From contig NZ_QWDC01000006.1 of the NCBI RefSeq assembly GCF_003432115.1, forward strand, positions 1 to 43,693: 43,693 bases of DNA. Direction: 5' to 3'. The notes under the pieces were generated by a model that was not told where the DNA came from, did not search any database, and was given only the letters and a program-made list of their open reading frames with translations. Positions 1 through 7,829 of the stretch are shown here, one piece after another; positions within the stretch are counted from its first letter, which is position 1; each line of letters opens with the position of its first letter. Origin of the DNA: Mucilaginibacter conchicola (GTDB taxonomy: Bacteria > Bacteroidota > Bacteroidia > Sphingobacteriales > Sphingobacteriaceae). Both the position numbers and the translations under genes were made by a program.

Positions 1-5
1 TAGGT

Positions 6-37
6 AATACCCCTGGCAGCGAGTGTTCAGGGGTATT
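6..37 (+). terminator. Terminator of an upstream gene
   Basis: Perfect 10-bp arms AATACCCCTG and CAGGGGTATT enclose a 12-nt loop and are followed by a T-rich tail. The gene it serves lies left of the window. It sits just before the promoter of the XRE regulator. Confidence 0.6.
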
Positions 38-38
38 C

Positions 39-68
39 TTTGTTTAAAGCGATACTTTGCTAACTTTA
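39..68 (+). promoter_or_regulatory. Candidate Bacteroidota promoter of the XRE regulator
   Basis: TTTG (39-42), an 18-nt spacer and TAACTTTA (61-68) resemble the Bacteroidota -33/-7 elements with one mismatch in the -7 box. Predicted transcription start is near 75, about 15 nt before the ATG at 90, which argues against translation from the upstream TTG at 57. The same -7 octamer recurs before hsdM. Confidence 0.45.
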
Positions 69-89
69 CGATACCAATACATCGATCAA

Positions 90-473
90 ATGTCAGAAAC
101 ACTACATATAGGAAGAAAGATAAGCCGCATCCGTGAACTGCGCGGCATGAAGCAGGAAACACTTGCTGCCGAGTTAGGGATCAGTCAGCAGGCAATCTCA
201 AAGATTGAACAGAGCGCGGAAGTCGAAGATTCAGCTTTAGAAAAAATTGCGAATGTTTTAGGTGTATCAGCTGATGCGATCCGACAATACAGTGATGAAG
301 CTACCATTAATTTTATAGCTAATACTTATAATGACAATGCAGCTTCTTACGGGCATTATTTCAATTTCAGCCCAATTGAAAAGATCGTCACATTATACGA
401 TGAAAAGATTGCGTTGTTAGAACGTCTACTGCAAGCTGAGAAAGAAAAAAATGAGATCCTGAAAGGGAAATAA
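90..473 (+). CDS. XRE-family HTH transcriptional regulator
   Basis: A 127-residue protein. Residues about 8-60 form a Cro/CI-type helix-turn-helix: an IGRKISRIRELRG opening, then QETLAAELGISQQAISKIE, which covers the scaffold and recognition helices. The C-terminal part has no recognised domain and ends in a short charged helix (YDEKIALLERLLQAEKEKNE) that could mediate dimerisation. The ATG at 90 was preferred over a TTG at 57 because the candidate promoter would place transcription start near 75. The gene converges on the relaxase gene across a shared bidirectional terminator. Its position next to a relaxase/MobC pair suggests it controls the mobilisation module, which is inference. The DNA-binding role is secure; the target is unknown. 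Confidence 0.8.
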   Translation: MSETLHIGRKISRIRELRGMKQETLAAELGISQQAISKIEQSAEVEDSALEKIANVLGVSADAIRQYSDEATINFIANTYNDNAASYGHYFNFSPIEKIVTLYDEKIALLERLLQAEKEKNEILKGK

Positions 474-509
474 ATAAAAGAGGCGCTTATCGAGCGCCTC
501 TTTTATTTA
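471..509. terminator. Bidirectional terminator between XRE regulator and relaxase
   Basis: Perfect 17-bp arms (471-487 and 493-509) with a 5-nt loop and a GC-rich core GAGGCGCT/AGCGCCTC, flanked by A- and T-runs so that it works on both strands. It contains or abuts the stop codons of both converging genes. Confidence 0.85.
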
Positions 510-1568
510 ACGGCTGTTTCTTCCTGCTTTCTGCTGCCTCCGCCTGTTTCTTCCAAGTATCGCTTCATCATCAATATCATCGCTGATATTGATCGAACCT
601 GATATTGTCTGATGGTGCTCTGGTATGGTATCGATGGTTTCCGCTGTTTGCATTTCTTCTCTATCGCTTTGCTCAACTGACCTATCTTCAACTGCAACAT
701 CTGAAAGAATTTCCACTTTAATAGGACTTACAGACAGCTCTCCGTACTTTTCTCTTGTCTTTATATTAGCGGCAGTAACAGCAGCGCCGTCCCTGACCTG
801 ATCATAATCGATCTGCTTTAACAATTCTGCCCATTTGTAGCGGTTACCCAGTGACTGACCTTTCACTTTGAAATCCCTGAAAAAATAAGTTACCCCGCTG
901 ATCCTGCCTGTCGATGCCTGGTTAAAAAGAAAGTAAATTCCAGCCTGCTCCGACCAGTCCAGTAACTGTTGCATAGTGGGCTTACGGGATAGAAAATCTT
1001 TCAGCAACATTTGCAAGATGATTTTATCAGGAGCCTTATTGGTACGTCTGACCATTTCAACTTCGTTCTTTGTCGGCGCCCGTTCTGCTGCTTTGTTGCT
1101 CGGTTCTACTGTTATAAGATTATACCGTTGCTCTGTTATCCTCATAGCTTGTTCGCTTCTTACATAGTTATTACTATCTGATACCACACTGCCATCAAAG
1201 CAGATCCGGTTTGCCAGTATATGCAGGTGCGGGTGATCTGCATCGTAATGCCGGAAGACGAAGTACTGGTTATCAGTAAAACCCATAGCATCCATATAGT
1301 CACGGGCAATTGCTGTCAGCGTAGCGTTACCCAGTTTCGCGATATCTTCGTTCGGGAAATTCAGGCTGGTATGATAAACATACCTGTTCAGGTTGGGACG
1401 CAGCTGTCTGATCAGTTCTACCTCCGTTTTGATACGTGCCAGATCAGGGTTAGTAAAGTTTGTATCCAGCAATTCTGCACGCTTGGCTACATCAGGGTGG
1501 TTCAGCTTCCTGATATTGTATTTCAATGCTCCCATAAAGCTTTTACCTATCTTCTGAATGGCTATCAT
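507..1568 (-). CDS. Relaxase / mobilisation nuclease (MobB-like)
   Basis: A 353-residue relaxase of the relaxase/mobilisation nuclease family (PF03432 type). Such enzymes nick oriT through a tyrosine and stay bound to the 5' end during conjugative transfer. The metal-binding motif HYDADHPHLHILANRI is plain at residues 107-122, giving the three-histidine signature. Y17 in the segment GALKYNIRK is the likely nicking tyrosine by position. The C-terminal third (after about 250) is charged and low in complexity and probably not catalytic. The start overlaps the end of the MobC gene by 26 nt, so the two are translationally coupled. No coupling protein, integrase or replication gene is visible, so the element would need a helper to move. 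Confidence 0.88.
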   Translation of the reverse strand: MIAIQKIGKSFMGALKYNIRKLNHPDVAKRAELLDTNFTNPDLARIKTEVELIRQLRPNLNRYVYHTSLNFPNEDIAKLGNATLTAIARDYMDAMGFTDNQYFVFRHYDADHPHLHILANRICFDGSVVSDSNNYVRSEQAMRITEQRYNLITVEPSNKAAERAPTKNEVEMVRRTNKAPDKIILQMLLKDFLSRKPTMQQLLDWSEQAGIYFLFNQASTGRISGVTYFFRDFKVKGQSLGNRYKWAELLKQIDYDQVRDGAAVTAANIKTREKYGELSVSPIKVEILSDVAVEDRSVEQSDREEMQTAETIDTIPEHHQTISGSINISDDIDDEAILGRNRRRQQKAGRNSR

Positions 1569-1899
1569 GGATCAGTTTTGCGATAGTGGTTTCAAGCCGC
1601 TGCTCAAGGCGAGATAGCAGACCCAGCAGTTCTTTAGGCATCCTGCCGGAATGGCAAAGGCGGGTAAGCTGGTTAAGATTCACGCCTATACGTTTGAGTT
1701 CAGCATAATGGGTGACGTCCAGCTTAGGGGTCGCGGCTTTAGGAAACTTTCCTTTAAATAACTTTTCACGGACAAGTGCCCCTGCAGTTTTACCACACAT
1801 CTCGGCAGCAGCGATCAACGCCTGCAGCTCGGCTTCCGATAAGCGGAAGATGAATCGTTTGGATAATTTTTTATCTGATTCTAACTGCGGTCGTCCCAT
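1543..1899 (-). CDS. MobC-like relaxosome accessory protein
   Basis: A 118-residue basic protein starting MGRPQLESDKKLSKRF, typical of Bacteroidota plasmid mobilisation relaxosome proteins (MobC/MobA small subunit). The first 50 residues look like a ribbon-helix-helix DNA-binding region (RFIFRLSEAELQALIAAAE). The middle segment ELKRIGVNLNQLTRL is the usual MobC signature. It probably binds oriT and recruits the relaxase encoded by the next, overlapping gene. An in-frame GTG at 1905 is possible, but the ATG at 1899 gives the canonical N-terminus. Upstream lies a cluster of hairpins that is the natural oriT candidate. Confidence 0.85.
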   Translation of the reverse strand: MGRPQLESDKKLSKRFIFRLSEAELQALIAAAEMCGKTAGALVREKLFKGKFPKAATPKLDVTHYAELKRIGVNLNQLTRLCHSGRMPKELLGLLSRLEQRLETTIAKLIHDSHSEDR

Positions 1900-1938
1900 G
1901 AGCACAAAACTCAGGGATGCAATGTTTTATTTATCACG

Positions 1939-2046
1939 AGTACTTCGGTACTACCGATAAATTTTCCTCAATTGATATAGCTGTTTGAACGAAGTGAAGC
2001 AGCGCTTCCGGATCTATCCGGCAAGTCGTTTTGGTCTGACCAAAAC
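1939..2046. other. Candidate oriT: cluster of four hairpins upstream of mobC
   Basis: The gap between mobC and the vWA operon (1900-2231) has no convincing gene but is full of dyads: AGTAC-TTCG-GTACT (1939-1952), GAAGC-AGC-GCTTC (1996-2008), CCGGAT-CT-ATCCGG (2008-2021) and the near-perfect palindrome GTTTTGGTC-T-GACCAAAAC (2028-2046). Closely spaced dyads beside mobC/relaxase genes are characteristic of oriT and relaxosome sites. The nic position cannot be read from sequence alone. The rest (2078-2231) is AT-rich and shows nothing certain; no promoter stands out for the operon that follows. Confidence 0.5.
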
Positions 2047-2049
2047 ATG

Positions 2050-2073
2050 GCTTGCTTGCTTGCTTGCTTGCTT
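2050..2073. repeat. Tandem GCTT microsatellite, six copies
   Basis: Six perfect GCTT units followed by GCTC, immediately after the 2028-2046 palindrome. A tetranucleotide tract like this is prone to slippage. It lies outside any convincing gene, so a spacing effect on the oriT-like region or on transcription of the vWA operon is more plausible than a coding switch. Confidence 0.9.
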
Positions 2074-2231
2074 GCTCTTCAATTTTATCCTTTTGAAAAA
2101 GGAAAAAAATAATCTCTCAAAAAAATTTTACCCCCAAAATATCATGTTGAATTATTCTTATCTTGCTCTGATAAAATTGTACTCTGTATGCTTTGACCAG
2201 CAAATAAAAATCACTATTAACCTTAACACTA

Positions 2232-3074
2232 ATGAACAATTCTAAACAATGGAGTTCAGCAACTCCGGGGTACATCATTTTTTTGGTAGATCAATCAGGT
2301 TCCATGTCGGAAAGCTTTACCGGCGATAAAAACAAAGCCACATTTACTGCTTTGGTAATAAACCGTACCATTAATGATCTGATCTTTACAAACAGTGCCG
2401 GCGATAAAATAAAAGACCGAGTATTTATCTCTATCATTGGATACGGCGGAAAAGGAGGTAATTCAGTTGAAGACATTCGATCAGATTATTTAAGCGCATT
2501 TGCAGAATCCCCGCTTCGGTTAGAGCGCATTAAGAAAAAGATATCTGATGGTGGTGGCGGTTTAGTCGAAATCGAAGAAGAAATGCCCGTTTTTGTGGAG
2601 CCGACAGCAAATGGACTTACTCCTATGGGTGAGGCGTTAATTTTCTGTAAACAACTGATCGAGGGCTGGAACGGCAAAAAACCTGATAACCCGGCACCGG
2701 TTATTATCAATGTAACTGACGGTTTCCCTTACGAGGGTCAGAATGGTGACGAGCCGAACAAGACGCTTAAATCAGCAAAAGAAGTAATGGGCATTTCGAC
2801 GATTGACGGGAATCCGCTGATATTTAACATTCACATAGGTGATGGTGGACGAGAAGTTCAATTCGAGGAGAGTGAATCAAAATTGGTTGATGACGAAACG
2901 AAATTGCTGTTTAATATTTCAAGTAAAGTACCCGACTCATACAGAGACGCTGCTAAAAAGCACGGCTTTAATATCGCGCCAGAATCCCGCGGCTTCGTTT
3001 CTAACGCAGGCGCAGAAACACTAATTAAATTTATCAACTTCGGCTCGTCCGGAGGTACGGATCGAATTGCCTAA
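2232..3074 (+). CDS. vWA-domain protein (TerY-like), first gene of phosphosignalling operon
   Basis: A 280-residue soluble protein that is essentially one von Willebrand factor A domain. The metal-ion-dependent adhesion site is complete: DQSGSMS at residues 20-26, the threonine in TPMGEA at 130-135, and TDG at 162-164. There is no signal peptide or membrane helix, so it should act in the cytoplasm as a metal-dependent protein-binding module. Its place directly upstream of a PP2C phosphatase and a protein kinase matches the TerY-P triad known from comparative genomics (vWA, phosphatase, kinase). A glycine-rich insert (DGGGGLVEIEEE, about 106-117) is unusual. The gap to the next gene is 14 nt. 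Function within the operon is inferred. Confidence 0.85.
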   Translation: MNNSKQWSSATPGYIIFLVDQSGSMSESFTGDKNKATFTALVINRTINDLIFTNSAGDKIKDRVFISIIGYGGKGGNSVEDIRSDYLSAFAESPLRLERIKKKISDGGGGLVEIEEEMPVFVEPTANGLTPMGEALIFCKQLIEGWNGKKPDNPAPVIINVTDGFPYEGQNGDEPNKTLKSAKEVMGISTIDGNPLIFNIHIGDGGREVQFEESESKLVDDETKLLFNISSKVPDSYRDAAKKHGFNIAPESRGFVSNAGAETLIKFINFGSSGGTDRIA

Positions 3075-3088
3075 TTTAAATTTCACTG

Positions 3089-4135
3089 ATGGAAGTAAGT
3101 GTTCAGGGTTATATTACCTGTAAGGGCGCCGAGATGTTCGCTGATTGCGCGGATAACTACGCCGTGGGAACCACGCTTAACAAGTTCGCTATATCGGATG
3201 GTGTGTCAAAGTCATTTTTTCCTAAGATCTGGTCGACGATTTTAGTGCAGCATTACGTTAACCATGACACAAGTGATGTTGATAGATTTGTCAGCGAATG
3301 CCAGCAAGCATGGACATCCCAGATCGATGAAATCATCAGCCGTCCGGAGACAAAATGGTTTACTAGAGTAGAGTACAATAGGAAGACTCCTGCGCTGGCA
3401 ACTTTTGTAGGGTTGCAATTTTTAATTGAGGAGCGATTATGGATCGCATCCGCTTTGGGAGATAGTTTTCTTTTTTTCATACCGGCAAACTATACAGATT
3501 TTAAAGGGGACTTAGTAAGCTTATCGAGTAAAAGCGAACCTGTAATCTTCGATAATTTCCCTGATTATTTGGCAAGTGTGGGCAGTCAGCATAAGGGAGA
3601 TCCCAAATATGTGAGAGGAGCGCCGCTGCAGAATGGCACATTTTATTTAATGACTGATGCACTGGCAGATTGGTTTCTGACAAAGGGTGAAGATGCGATC
3701 CATCTGATCAACGTTTGGGAAGGTCAAAAAGACTTCGAACGATTTGTCGATCTTGCCAGAAGAGACCGTCAACTTGGAGACGATGATTCAGCAATATTAA
3801 TTATTAAGGTTTCTGACGCGGAAACTGCTGATTTAAATTATTCGGTAAACTCGCTAACTAAATTGGACGATTTGATCCTGGCTGAAAAAGAAGAGGTCAA
3901 TCATCTATCTGCTGAGCAAACGGATGCCGAACCACCCTTTGCCGACGGAAATGCGGAAGCATCTGAACGAAACCCTGACGTTGAAATAGATCCAGATGCC
4001 GAGAAATCTGGCGAAGTTTTGGAAGGGCAAGGTCCACCAGTTGTACAGTCTGACCCTGTCGGGGAGGTATCGCCTCCACAATTGTCCGAAAAGAAATCAT
4101 TCAAAGGGTTGGGGAGCATATTGGAAAAATTTTAG
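3089..4135 (+). CDS. PP2C-family serine/threonine phosphatase
   Basis: 348 residues with a PP2C catalytic domain over about 1-240. Recognisable metal-ligand and core motifs are DCADNYAVG near the N-terminus (19-27), ISDGVS (35-40), GDS (124-126), MTDALADW (188-195) and the terminal GDDDSAILII (230-239). PP2C enzymes remove phosphate from Ser/Thr, so the neighbouring kinases or their targets are the expected substrates. The last 100 residues are an acidic, probably disordered linker ending in FKGLGSILEKF, a tail resembling the C-termini of the next two proteins. Predicted cytoplasmic. Part of the closely packed operon starting at 2232. Confidence 0.83.
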   Translation: MEVSVQGYITCKGAEMFADCADNYAVGTTLNKFAISDGVSKSFFPKIWSTILVQHYVNHDTSDVDRFVSECQQAWTSQIDEIISRPETKWFTRVEYNRKTPALATFVGLQFLIEERLWIASALGDSFLFFIPANYTDFKGDLVSLSSKSEPVIFDNFPDYLASVGSQHKGDPKYVRGAPLQNGTFYLMTDALADWFLTKGEDAIHLINVWEGQKDFERFVDLARRDRQLGDDDSAILIIKVSDAETADLNYSVNSLTKLDDLILAEKEEVNHLSAEQTDAEPPFADGNAEASERNPDVEIDPDAEKSGEVLEGQGPPVVQSDPVGEVSPPQLSEKKSFKGLGSILEKF

Positions 4136-4151
4136 CAAGTAATAAATCTCG

Positions 4152-5162
4152 ATGGCAAATTATCCTACCTTATCAGATATTGTGGGCGCAATGCAAAATC
4201 CTCTTCAGTGCTTCAAAAGCCAGGAGTTAAAAGGTGGCACTGTGCTTAAAAAAAATAATCGTATCCTGCAATACTCAGGTGGTTACACAACCGTATTTCC
4301 GTTTTTAACCAAAAAACAAAAAAAGGTTGCGCTTCGCTGTTGGATCGCCGATATCGGCGAGGCAAAACATAGGAGTATGGCAATCGCCAACTATTTAAAA
4401 CAACTTCAAAGTCCATATTTTGTAGATTTTATTTACGTCGATCAAGCTTTGTTGGTGCAGGGGAAAAACTATCCGGTTGTATTGATGGACTGGATCGAGG
4501 CCAAGACTTTAAAAGACTTTATTGAAGAGCATATCAAACGAACGCCAGAGTTAATCAAAACGCTCGCGGAAAAGTTTAAGGAAATGGTCATGTACCTTCA
4601 TCTTCAAAAAATTGCCCATGGCGACTTACAGCACGGAAACCTTTTGGTAAAACCAGATTGCAGTCTAACGCTCATAGATTACGACTCGATGTATATATCA
4701 CCTTTAGACGGTATGCCTGATAGTATTAAGGGTTTACCAGGATATCAGCATCCTGCCCGTCTAACCAACACGCTCGTTCATAATAAGCTTGATTATTTTT
4801 CGGAAACTGTCATTTACTTATCCCTGCTTGTTTTTTCAGAGATGCCGGATCTTTGGCCAAAATACTTTGAAACCGAAGATTTATTGTTTTCGAAATTGGA
4901 TTTTGCCAGTCCGAGTACCTCGGAGATCTTCAACTTATTACGCCGGTCAAAAAACCGGGTTGTAACTCAACTTACTCAAAGTCTGATGGATCAACTTGCC
5001 GAGAAAGATATCAAGAATCTCTTACCACTGGAAGAGCTGTTGGTTGATAAGCTAGCCGCCGTGCGTGATCATATTGCCTCAAAATGGGATCACCAGCCTA
5101 ATCCCCCAAGTAATAAGTCAGCGGTTATCGCGAATCCTTTAGGCATCATACAAAAAATGTGA
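4152..5162 (+). CDS. Protein kinase-like protein (eukaryotic-like fold), kinase 1
   Basis: 336 residues. A glycine-rich loop-like YSGGYTTVF (41-49) precedes KVALRCW (58-64), where the usual VAIK lysine is arginine (R62). The catalytic loop reads HGDLQHGN (156-163, with D158 and N163) and the metal-binding DFG equivalent is DYD (176-178). The HGDLQ-type loop and the Arg substitution recur in the second kinase of this operon, so they look like a subfamily trait rather than damage. No transmembrane helix. The C-terminus IANPLGIIQKM resembles the tails of its operon neighbours. One base separates its stop from the next start. Likely phosphorylates operon partners; activity is not proven given the missing lysine. 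Confidence 0.8.
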   Translation: MANYPTLSDIVGAMQNPLQCFKSQELKGGTVLKKNNRILQYSGGYTTVFPFLTKKQKKVALRCWIADIGEAKHRSMAIANYLKQLQSPYFVDFIYVDQALLVQGKNYPVVLMDWIEAKTLKDFIEEHIKRTPELIKTLAEKFKEMVMYLHLQKIAHGDLQHGNLLVKPDCSLTLIDYDSMYISPLDGMPDSIKGLPGYQHPARLTNTLVHNKLDYFSETVIYLSLLVFSEMPDLWPKYFETEDLLFSKLDFASPSTSEIFNLLRRSKNRVVTQLTQSLMDQLAEKDIKNLLPLEELLVDKLAAVRDHIASKWDHQPNPPSNKSAVIANPLGIIQKM

Positions 5163-5163
5163 T

Positions 5164-6027
5164 ATGAGCGATTTCAATAATTATCAGGGCAATGTGGAAC
5201 GCGACCGTTTCGGAAACTTCAAAGGTGATGAATACGACCTCGCCAGGGACTATGCACTTACCGGAAAAACTATAGGCATCTTACATCTATATACAGGTGA
5301 AGGTTTTGATTTTACACTGCCTCGTGGCGCCCTGACAAAAAAAGGTTTTGACTTGATCTATTGGAAGGATCTACCGCCTGACGCAAGCATCTTAAAAAAG
5401 GAACTTCAACGCTGCTGTCAGCTTTGGGTTATTTCTGACGAAATAAAAAAATTGGACAGCGATCATTTGCAAGTTATTTATGAGTTTTTCCATCAAGGCC
5501 GGGGATTATACATTTGGGGAGACAATGACCCATTTTTTGCCGATGCTAACCAGATTACGAATTCACTTTTTCAGACATCCCTGAATGGCGACTACCACGG
5601 AGATCAGGTCTTAGGTTTAAAAAGCGAATCTGGAAAATCAGGTTTAATACCTAATCATCCTATTTTTACGGGAATAGAACATTTGTACGAAGGGATTACG
5701 GTCTCCGCTTTGAAATTAAACCTAGGTTCATTAAGACCATTGCTATTGGGTTCGGATAAAGAAGTTGTAGCAGGTTACTTTGATTCGGGCGGTAAACGTG
5801 CAGTCGTTGACGGGGGGTTTACGCGCTTGTATTGTAACTGGGATTCAGCAGGAACCGCACGATTTGTTGTAAATGCAGCAGCATGGTTGGTAAACGATGA
5901 TCCAACTGAACTTTTGAAACGTTTAACTCCGGATATTGATGCGATCACAAACAAATTCGATTTGCCGAACAGTAAACCTTTAGATATTTCTGGTCAGAAA
6001 TCTAAAAGTATAATTGATAAGTTTTGA
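5164..6027 (+). CDS. ThuA/class I glutamine amidotransferase-like protein of the operon
   Basis: 287 residues. After a 30-residue polar N-terminus, the segment GKTIGILHLYTGEGFDF and the later GRGLYIWGDNDPFFADANQI, NHPIFTGIEHLYEG and NCNWD-like AVVDGGFTRLYCNWDSAG look like a flavodoxin-like GATase1/ThuA fold, seen by eye only. No clear Cys-His-Glu amidotransferase triad is present, so a ligand-sensing or scaffold role is as likely as catalysis. The C-terminus KSKSIIDKF resembles the ends of the phosphatase and first kinase. Its stop overlaps the region just before the second kinase (TGATCATG). Fold call moderate, function unknown. Confidence 0.55.
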   Translation: MSDFNNYQGNVERDRFGNFKGDEYDLARDYALTGKTIGILHLYTGEGFDFTLPRGALTKKGFDLIYWKDLPPDASILKKELQRCCQLWVISDEIKKLDSDHLQVIYEFFHQGRGLYIWGDNDPFFADANQITNSLFQTSLNGDYHGDQVLGLKSESGKSGLIPNHPIFTGIEHLYEGITVSALKLNLGSLRPLLLGSDKEVVAGYFDSGGKRAVVDGGFTRLYCNWDSAGTARFVVNAAAWLVNDDPTELLKRLTPDIDAITNKFDLPNSKPLDISGQKSKSIIDKF

Positions 6028-6029
6028 TC

Positions 6030-7829
6030 ATGGCGGATAAAGATGCGATAATAACAGCCGTCAAAAACCTGGACATTTGTTTGAAAGTGCCGGACATGCG
6101 CGGCGCTACTCTAAGGTTAAATAAACAACGCCAGCCCTACCTGTTTTCGGGCGGTTTCAATATGGTCTTCCAGCTATCGCAGCTGGATAAAAGATGGGCG
6201 CTTAGAGTTTGGTACGTCCGGACCGCAATCGACCAGGTGCGTTACCGGTTGATATCAGAAACACTTCAAAAGTCGAACCTTCCTTATTTTGCTAAGTTCC
6301 GCTACGAAACGGGGGGACTCATTGTCGGGCAGCAGGCCGAAGATATTGTATTGATGGAATGGCTGGACGGATTACTCTTAAAAGATTATTTAAGCAAACA
6401 CCTCAACGATCCAAAAACATTAAGGGCATTTGCCGAAAAGTTTAGAGATGCCTGTGAAGATCTGAGGATTCATCAAATTGCGCACGGAGATTTGCAGGAA
6501 GGGAATATATTGGTAAACGATCACGGTGAAATTCATTTTATCGATTATGATTCCATTTGTATTCCTGAGTTAGTCGGACAAGCAGATGTGGTGACCGGGT
6601 TGAAAGGTTACCAGCATCCATCGCGCTTCCAAGAAAGCAAGGCTTCGTTGAAAGCCGATTATTTTTCAGAACTGATTATCTATCTATCCATCGTGTCGCT
6701 GATCTACAGACCTGATTTATGGGATAAATACCAGGTAGAGACAACACAGTATTTGCTTTTTACCGAAGATGATCTGGCGAATTTGAAACACTCGGACATC
6801 TATCGCGACCTATCAGCTCTAAATGATGAGATAACAGAACTGCTCTCAATCCTCGAACGCTATTTATCGATCACCCGCTATCAAGACCTGGAGCCCATGG
6901 ATACTTATTTGCGGCCTCCGGTGATAAAGCACTTCCATGCGAATGCCTTGAATATTTTATCCGGACAACAAGTAACACTCAATTGGGAAGTCCGAAACGC
7001 TGCAAAGATTTCAATAGCACCTAAAATTGGAACCGTCGTTCCATTGGGCCAATTTCAGTTGACACCGTTGCAAGATACGATTTACATTTTAACTGCAGTA
7101 AACAGTATATCTAAAGTGGAGGCCCAACTGGTCGTAAAAGTCCTACCGGCTACTCGAATAAGTTTCGGTCTAAGTCGGGTCAAAATACTCTCCGGGGAAA
7201 GTGCACTATTGAAATGGTCGGTTGAATATGCGGAACGTGTTACCTTAATTGCAAGTGGCGAGGTGGAAGAAATGCCTTCTTCGGGAGAAATGGTAGTGTC
7301 ACCGAAATCTGACATCAACTATCAGCTAAAGGCTCAGGGACTCGACGGCCAGACCGAAACGGAACAAACGCTACAACTTAAAGTGTTTCAGCGAACAGAT
7401 ATTCAATTTTTTGCAACAGATACTTATTTGGTATTAGAAGGTATGCCGATAACCTTGAGCTGGATAGTCAAGCATGCTGACAAATTATTACTGACCTCGG
7501 CTTTCCAGGCAGATCTGGATGTTACTGGGAAAAATAAAGTCATTCTTTCGCCGAATAGAACTATTACTTATGTTCTAAAAGCATCAAACGCCTTATCCGA
7601 GGTACAGAGCCTGCCTATTCAGCTTAACGTCCAACCTTTACCAGCGCTTCCGGCATTAAACGAATTGATCTTAAAGCCTGGTGATATATTGCCCCAATTA
7701 CCTTTGAATTTAAACGGACATTTCGAGCAGTTAAATCAAGATAGCCAGGATTTATTTCGTCAGGTAATGCAACCCCAAAAAAGGTATAGTCTAAAATCAA
7801 TATTTAAAGATTTATGGAAGGTCAGGTAA
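6030..7829 (+). CDS. Protein kinase-like protein with three C-terminal Ig-like domains, kinase 2
   Basis: 599 residues. The N-terminal 290 residues are a kinase fold paralogous to the first kinase: FSGGFNMVF (39-47), WALRVW (56-61, R59 at the VAIK lysine position), HGDLQEGN (152-159) and IDYDS (171-175). It is followed by three tandem beta-sandwich Ig-like repeats at about 297-373, 376-453 and 456-535; each has the pattern of a strand with LxW, about five residues, then an Ala (LNWEVRNAA, LKWSVEYAE, LSWIVKHAD). No signal peptide or membrane helix, so the Ig repeats are probably cytoplasmic interaction modules. The ATG at 6030 is preferred over a TTG at 6024 that lies inside the preceding stop region. 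Its 3' end overlaps the next gene by 16 nt. Confidence 0.8.
   Translation: MADKDAIITAVKNLDICLKVPDMRGATLRLNKQRQPYLFSGGFNMVFQLSQLDKRWALRVWYVRTAIDQVRYRLISETLQKSNLPYFAKFRYETGGLIVGQQAEDIVLMEWLDGLLLKDYLSKHLNDPKTLRAFAEKFRDACEDLRIHQIAHGDLQEGNILVNDHGEIHFIDYDSICIPELVGQADVVTGLKGYQHPSRFQESKASLKADYFSELIIYLSIVSLIYRPDLWDKYQVETTQYLLFTEDDLANLKHSDIYRDLSALNDEITELLSILERYLSITRYQDLEPMDTYLRPPVIKHFHANALNILSGQQVTLNWEVRNAAKISIAPKIGTVVPLGQFQLTPLQDTIYILTAVNSISKVEAQLVVKVLPATRISFGLSRVKILSGESALLKWSVEYAERVTLIASGEVEEMPSSGEMVVSPKSDINYQLKAQGLDGQTETEQTLQLKVFQRTDIQFFATDTYLVLEGMPITLSWIVKHADKLLLTSAFQADLDVTGKNKVILSPNRTITYVLKASNALSEVQSLPIQLNVQPLPALPALNELILKPGDILPQLPLNLNGHFEQLNQDSQDLFRQVMQPQKRYSLKSIFKDLWKVR

Noticed and set aside
1221..1586. 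Plus-strand open frame of 121 residues opposite the relaxase gene
   Set aside because: It lies wholly antisense to the relaxase catalytic region, which has clear family motifs.
1985..2245. Open frame of 86 residues spanning the GCTT repeats and overlapping the vWA start
   Set aside because: It begins with TTG, runs through palindromes and a microsatellite, and has low-complexity composition; no domain is visible.
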